Part shown: one piece after another, positions 6,301 through 7,628 of the stretch
Layout of the letters: the number at the start of each line of letters is the position of its first letter
How positions within the stretch are numbered: position 1 is the first letter of the stretch
Assembly: GCA_013817115.1 (NCBI GenBank)
Contig: JACDDG010000106.1
Coordinates: 1 to 7,628, forward strand
DNA: 7,628 nucleotides
Direction: 5' to 3'
Source: Parachlamydiaceae bacterium
GTDB lineage: Bacteria; Chlamydiota; Chlamydiia; Chlamydiales; Parachlamydiaceae
Translations under genes and position numbers: made by a program
The notes under the pieces: generated by a model
What the model was told of the DNA's origin: nothing
Seen by the model: the letters and a program-made list of their open reading frames with translations, nothing else
The model's database searches: none

Positions 6301-7628
6301 TCTGTAGCCTCAAAAAATGCCTTAAGTAAACTCAAGACTTTTGGCGCTTCACAAAAAGTAATCACATTAGAGGATCTTTTTGTTTACTTTGCAAAAACCG
6401 ATACGATTTCATTGCAACAACGCAATCCCGCATTAGATGCTGACGCTATTCAAGTCCTTTTCCAAAAGATTGCAGAATATCTCGTCATTGAAACACAGGA
6501 ACAACAGAGAAACCAAGCCCTGGAGCACTTGAAGAATTTGAAAAAGCATCCAGTTAACGATGACAGATATCAAGAAGTAGTTCAAGAGCTTGCCTCCTGC
6601 CTATTTGCAACACGCCAATTTCAAGTTAATCAACACCCTGCTTACCTTGTTTTCGAATACTACTCTGAGATTCTTTTGAGAGAACCACAAGTGGACAAAC
6701 TTAAAATTTTCCTTGAAAGTGGAGACTTAAATCCCGTCATGGAAATGATTATGGGATCAGGTAAATCTAAAGTGCTTCTTCCTTTAATCGGACTTCTTCG
6801 CGCCGATGGGCGCGTCCTTTCTACGCTTATTGTTCCCAAACATCTTTTTGAAAGCTTTTCTACAGATACGCAAAAAATCTTATGGAATTTCTCTCAATCA
6901 TTAAGAACGGTCCATTTTGATCGCAATACTCATTTTTCTGCGTATGCATTAAAGATGATTCGTGATGAATTGAAATCAGCTTTAATCCAAAAAGAATGCC
7001 TCATCATAACAAGCAAAAGTGTACAATGCTTTATCTTAAAATTTATTGAGAAATGTCGAGAATTTCTACCTAAAGGCGAATTTCCGGAGGAACTGTATTT
7101 GATGCAGGAGATACTTTTCCTTTTGGGACCTTCTGCACACCCCCTTGTCGACGAGGCCGATTTGATTTTTAATGTTTTGCACGAGGTTTCATTTAGTCTC
7201 GGCAATAAGTTAAATGTTGAACCAAATGACGTCAAATTAATCTCTGAGATCTATGCCATCCTTTACTCGGATTCAGAAATCAAGGAAGTTGCGCGTTTCG
7301 ATAGCCATCCAACACCCGATGAAATGGCACCAGTACTCACAGAAGAGCTTTATCATGGCAAAATAAAAATGATGCTTGCAAGCAAACTTCTTGAGCAACT
7401 GAAACTCTCTCGATTTAACTCAGAGGCCTTTACAAAGGAAGTTCAACTCTTTGTCAACTCTTTAAATAGCAAACAGCAAGCACATGTCATCAACTATTTA
7501 TGTCAAAACTCTGGCACAATTGCAGAGGCCCAACAATTTTACGATTTACAAAGCGATCGAATAAAAAACATTCTCGCATTAGCGGCAGAAGAAATTTCCA
7601 ATTTTCTTCCCCATACACTCACGCGAAA
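382..7628 (+). CDS. Giant DUF3638-type protein, N-terminal part (3' end outside window)
   Basis: A single open frame of 2,415 complete codons runs off the right edge with no stop. The start is the first ATG after an in-frame TAA at 364-366; the next in-frame ATG is at 481. Modules in order: polar Ser/Thr-rich N-terminus (1-35) without a hydrophobic signal; putative cysteine-protease module (207-348; H220, N240, Q334, C339); alpha-helical region; basic, Asn-rich linker around 838-850 (KHNKHNEKTFNEKK); charged coiled-coil stretch (954-1125); a long region of unknown function (about 1150-2075); and a DUF3638-like P-loop domain from about 2078 (K2128 in MGSGKS, D2257-E2258 in VDEAD). Eukaryotic DUF3638 proteins are typically around 3,000 residues with this domain in the C-terminal half, so several hundred residues are probably missing here. 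No membrane segment was evident. Biochemical function is unknown. ATP-dependent remodelling coupled to proteolysis is inference. The gene is probably monocistronic or first in its operon, given the leader before it. Confidence 0.95.
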   Translation, partial: MNSTTKSLSENLDRLNELLKLIDFPTDKSQSDAMQPIRELLSSIDFKNDKMASRIVKFYVFKADASQKNREKTAKNHQIYTDLIKLCNQKTYLDGVESCWITDESVDKLPNFHRIKKIKNDPISSKMVFHIHANEFGANNQPLEGYTSIATLEYLYSYLFKRNELDLPIYGLSKETLNSIGNALEFAKNFTGLEEKIAKAFDNNQSLLLPGGWSGAPSGHAMYYEIIPESKEKATFRLFNLGAGSNLHFGGIVGNKTKRLPFIDFTGVSKTILLNPNVIKALKELQENVFFPDTKDKTEYNEGDIYQGIQAMLSPEGIETYESKASIDSLKTTQYSGICAWRSLMAFLSTKMTKADYKLFICDIKLQSLIDKISRCQNEVISKAEWHLLKKSHQKLSRTIVKAFENYVIGKQYALYACAKLHKISKTIEKKKDQSFKSNIIKIKLKERAWGSQRIKAKFIHEANPPLHEQLNKLEGATDLQPCTFPCEKIKELDLEKFAGSLKELLTIAKVALHNKEHHAINISLIDLMCRLDSKIFIENFKDNPESAKEVMEDLGKLSKIFFETCLRVPEAYLVHPDRRFTLTKLLYLQQQLAMIVEPEHLKNVSFALDSKKGYADTNVGDIDFFFQLSDAKMNHEFYEMERSLTSPNYDSNFEKYTFNKTEELEKSSYLTFKFKDFSQILKGSINLNLQKLFPALFQQLHNVDTKFTILNTPQQNAHMYASDKLPEWFKALRDTHLYLLQLKFDCIANPPQSEIDCSLKLLISDVQSYHGPYSTVSFYIKGLSGNLINQYPEAKKIRERPEIRYKGLYRSFQGTELGKLFDHLQKDHNQNKELFKHNKHNEKTFNEKKLLTDHVSNHNIGLSDESFKELNHIFLNDDIRIAETFSYFVKNPAKLADPDYQTLFSLSIFKGNELYRTFAISGFGEWGENFIQGQINRHSREGNIQATVFLLRMCRIYNAYKQMLKQKQLEQKNKEMEKVSNRKNSIQKYFVESLQKLNESLRSSEMPSLEAETIKEFLVSQRKKNVEDSKLIDKLLKKIDEIGFEAVKNEGWDDKEIIEFEQVLSNHCESLKLNLKRYAKLEDEELEIERKFKELVERKELDDNKIERLELLLEKQGLEIEEKSVIYAELIASFSKKKQLDESEVFDLLAGTAFLQENPVQAKWSCPQTNKEVRDAIHIHAKSIQGALIDSLGKPNIELLNSLALLLKGQKERSWEVVEVAGEFPHFISNGESPLTFFPLIGRFDKKDSKVLLPIDIRQHPHFRQLFSGVKEAVTKGANLYEFTNSSGFKTLLRKQGDVLIIEQLRGPNWCCFVPREAFLKKVEGEKPLKSILCSRHLVHNFNHWQTKDDSNSAIVIVDPTIDKCFALAYLDSWSWRGVKYIKRLADKLVLGEAQSIFTHFEEASFIQEWHQEDDQLKKIELPRFGLSFTYDSNQSCLYADQFAEKGYFLSAEQYIPTLGAFTHYLLLENDTGQKKVLVPHQWLQKLNAYTDQEALGPKYSIDQNLAPEKAFKQSYSLFTVCSEGNLVSESKKANLFLAYILCAMQESEQAAKLLRKYAPKLSCYNKEEEDLLSNIIGLGEITGDQSGNGIAARLYATYLLIKNQVDHKYRVDEELKKNLISLLSDYLSHYCNITDLKLTKQEETFLVKFALNEKFDTKLFIRLSELDSDYAHHYRKPLEKNTIEKQQDCEPKTFYNLLASSRPAWKLSAIDYEKLLKKHGLEKDDPFDITKVLITRVGVNFKSYFFELYELALTGPDADRNLLKNALAFFKHQNGSVWGALLECVLENPKLFSSACLIPEDKESIWWNEMLKIADGIGAEKLKKIFEPKKELLPIANLTPKNFHLNPEKSKLESIQPFYTAPQTPTFKNLCDQKNWFTTQSFTEKSGNSLQKWLSEESSHPWSPEPLYKQEIDRFATDLIDYTEKNATIKYDLKQGALEEMEEILISEMKKFESSLKELKFDLLEIANSLPSVASKNALSKLKTFGASQKVITLEDLFVYFAKTDTISLQQRNPALDADAIQVLFQKIAEYLVIETQEQQRNQALEHLKNLKKHPVNDDRYQEVVQELASCLFATRQFQVNQHPAYLVFEYYSEILLREPQVDKLKIFLESGDLNPVMEMIMGSGKSKVLLPLIGLLRADGRVLSTLIVPKHLFESFSTDTQKILWNFSQSLRTVHFDRNTHFSAYALKMIRDELKSALIQKECLIITSKSVQCFILKFIEKCREFLPKGEFPEELYLMQEILFLLGPSAHPLVDEADLIFNVLHEVSFSLGNKLNVEPNDVKLISEIYAILYSDSEIKEVARFDSHPTPDEMAPVLTEELYHGKIKMMLASKLLEQLKLSRFNSEAFTKEVQLFVNSLNSKQQAHVINYLCQNSGTIAEAQQFYDLQSDRIKNILALAAEEISNFLPHTLTR
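1000..1425 (+). other. Domain within the giant CDS: putative clan CE-like cysteine protease module (residues about 207-348)
   Basis: Seen directly: a motif GGWSGAPSGHAMYYEI (H220), then a predicted beta-strand ending FRLFNLGAG (N240), and about 94 residues later QYSGICAW (Q334, C339). Clan CE peptidases (Ulp1/SENP, YopJ, adenain, chlamydial ChlaDub) carry catalytic residues in the order His, Asp/Glu/Asn, Gln, Cys. Their acidic or Asn residue lies about 17-20 residues after His, and Gln lies five to seven residues before Cys; the pattern here fits that order and both short spacings. The Asn/Asp-to-Gln gap is larger than in Ulp1, the usual Trp after His is absent, and Cys is followed by Ala rather than Gly. 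A circularly permuted papain/NlpC-like fold would also give His before Cys. Assignment is by motif order only, so deubiquitinase, deSUMOylase or acyltransferase activity cannot be told apart, and a non-enzymatic fold is possible. Confidence 0.4.
3241..3756 (+). other. Domain within the giant CDS: charged helical / coiled-coil region (residues about 954-1125)
   Basis: Two stretches are dense in Lys, Glu, Gln and Leu and almost free of Pro and Gly. The first is about residues 960-980 (MLKQKQLEQKNKEMEKV). The second is about 1080-1125 (for example LEIERKFKELVERKELDD), with Leu/Ile spacing compatible with heptads. They are joined by further helix-forming sequence. This looks like a spacer or oligomerisation segment separating the protease-like N-terminal part from the C-terminal ATPase part. 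The call rests on composition and spacing by eye; a coiled-coil predictor was not run. Confidence 0.5.
6613..7341 (+). other. Domain within the giant CDS: DUF3638-like P-loop ATPase core, SF2/SecA-like (residues about 2078-2320)
   Basis: The stretch YLVFEYYSEILLREPQ (2088-2103) corresponds to the conserved LLE motif and the R-P-x-Q stretch preceding the P-loop in DUF3638, and resembles a helicase Q-motif. MEMIMGSGKSKVLLPL (2120-2135) matches the family's nucleotide-binding signature, usually written around NMGxGKSSVIxP, with K2128 as the Walker A lysine. LRADG follows, as in family members. TLIVPKHLFESF (2148-2159) fits motif Ia, CLIITSKS (2206-2213) fits motif Ib, and PLVDEADLIF (2254-2263) is a Walker B/DEAD-type motif II with D2257 and E2258, followed by HEVSFSLG. 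Both catalytic motifs look intact, so ATP binding and hydrolysis are plausible. The glycine that opens a classical GxxxxGK[ST] is replaced by Met2122, as is common in SecA/SF2-type loops. The second RecA-like half and any following DUF3645-type domain would lie beyond the window. Substrate is unknown. Confidence 0.8.

Noticed and set aside
1050..7235. Other antisense frames of 62-112 codons (for example 1050-1295, 1737-1925, 3007-3345, 6032-6313, 6930-7235)
   Set aside because: All lie opposite the conserved coding frame, show no recognisable domain, and are of a length expected by chance over 7.2 kb.

Overview
The window holds one gene: a giant, uninterrupted plus-strand reading frame that starts at 382 and is still open at the right edge (2,415 complete codons, no stop). 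I translated the frame codon by codon and found no in-frame stop and no frameshift. Before it lies an AT-rich leader of about 350-380 bp, with possibly the last few codons of an upstream gene at the left edge. I saw no RNA genes, insertion sequences, CRISPR arrays or phage genes.

The likely source is a low-GC bacterium living inside amoebae or other eukaryotic cells. An environmental chlamydia (Parachlamydia/Protochlamydia-like, order Parachlamydiales) fits best, with a Legionella-like organism as the alternative. This rests on the AT-rich composition, the size of the protein and its eukaryote-type domain content. No taxonomic marker gene is present, so the assignment is an inference.

The protein reads as a modular, probably cytosolic or secreted, effector-like giant. 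It has a polar Ser/Thr-rich N-terminus without a signal peptide. A putative cysteine-protease module follows (residues about 207-348), with a His-Asn-Gln-Cys order like clan CE peptidases such as Ulp1/SENP, YopJ and ChlaDub. Next come a long alpha-helical part with a charged coiled-coil section (about 954-1125) and a long region of unknown function. From about residue 2080 there is a P-loop ATPase-like domain whose motifs match the DUF3638 family, known from very large eukaryotic proteins. The helicase-superfamily-2-like motifs are a Q-motif-like LLREPQ, motif I MGSGKS, Ia TLIVPK, Ib ITSKS and motif II VDEAD. The window ends shortly after this domain, so the rest of the ATPase core is missing from view.

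The main finding is the pairing in one bacterial polypeptide of a candidate CE-like protease module with a eukaryote-type DUF3638 SF2/SecA-like ATPase. A host-directed ubiquitin or ubiquitin-like protease coupled to an ATP-driven remodelling engine is an attractive hypothesis, but the sequence alone does not prove it.
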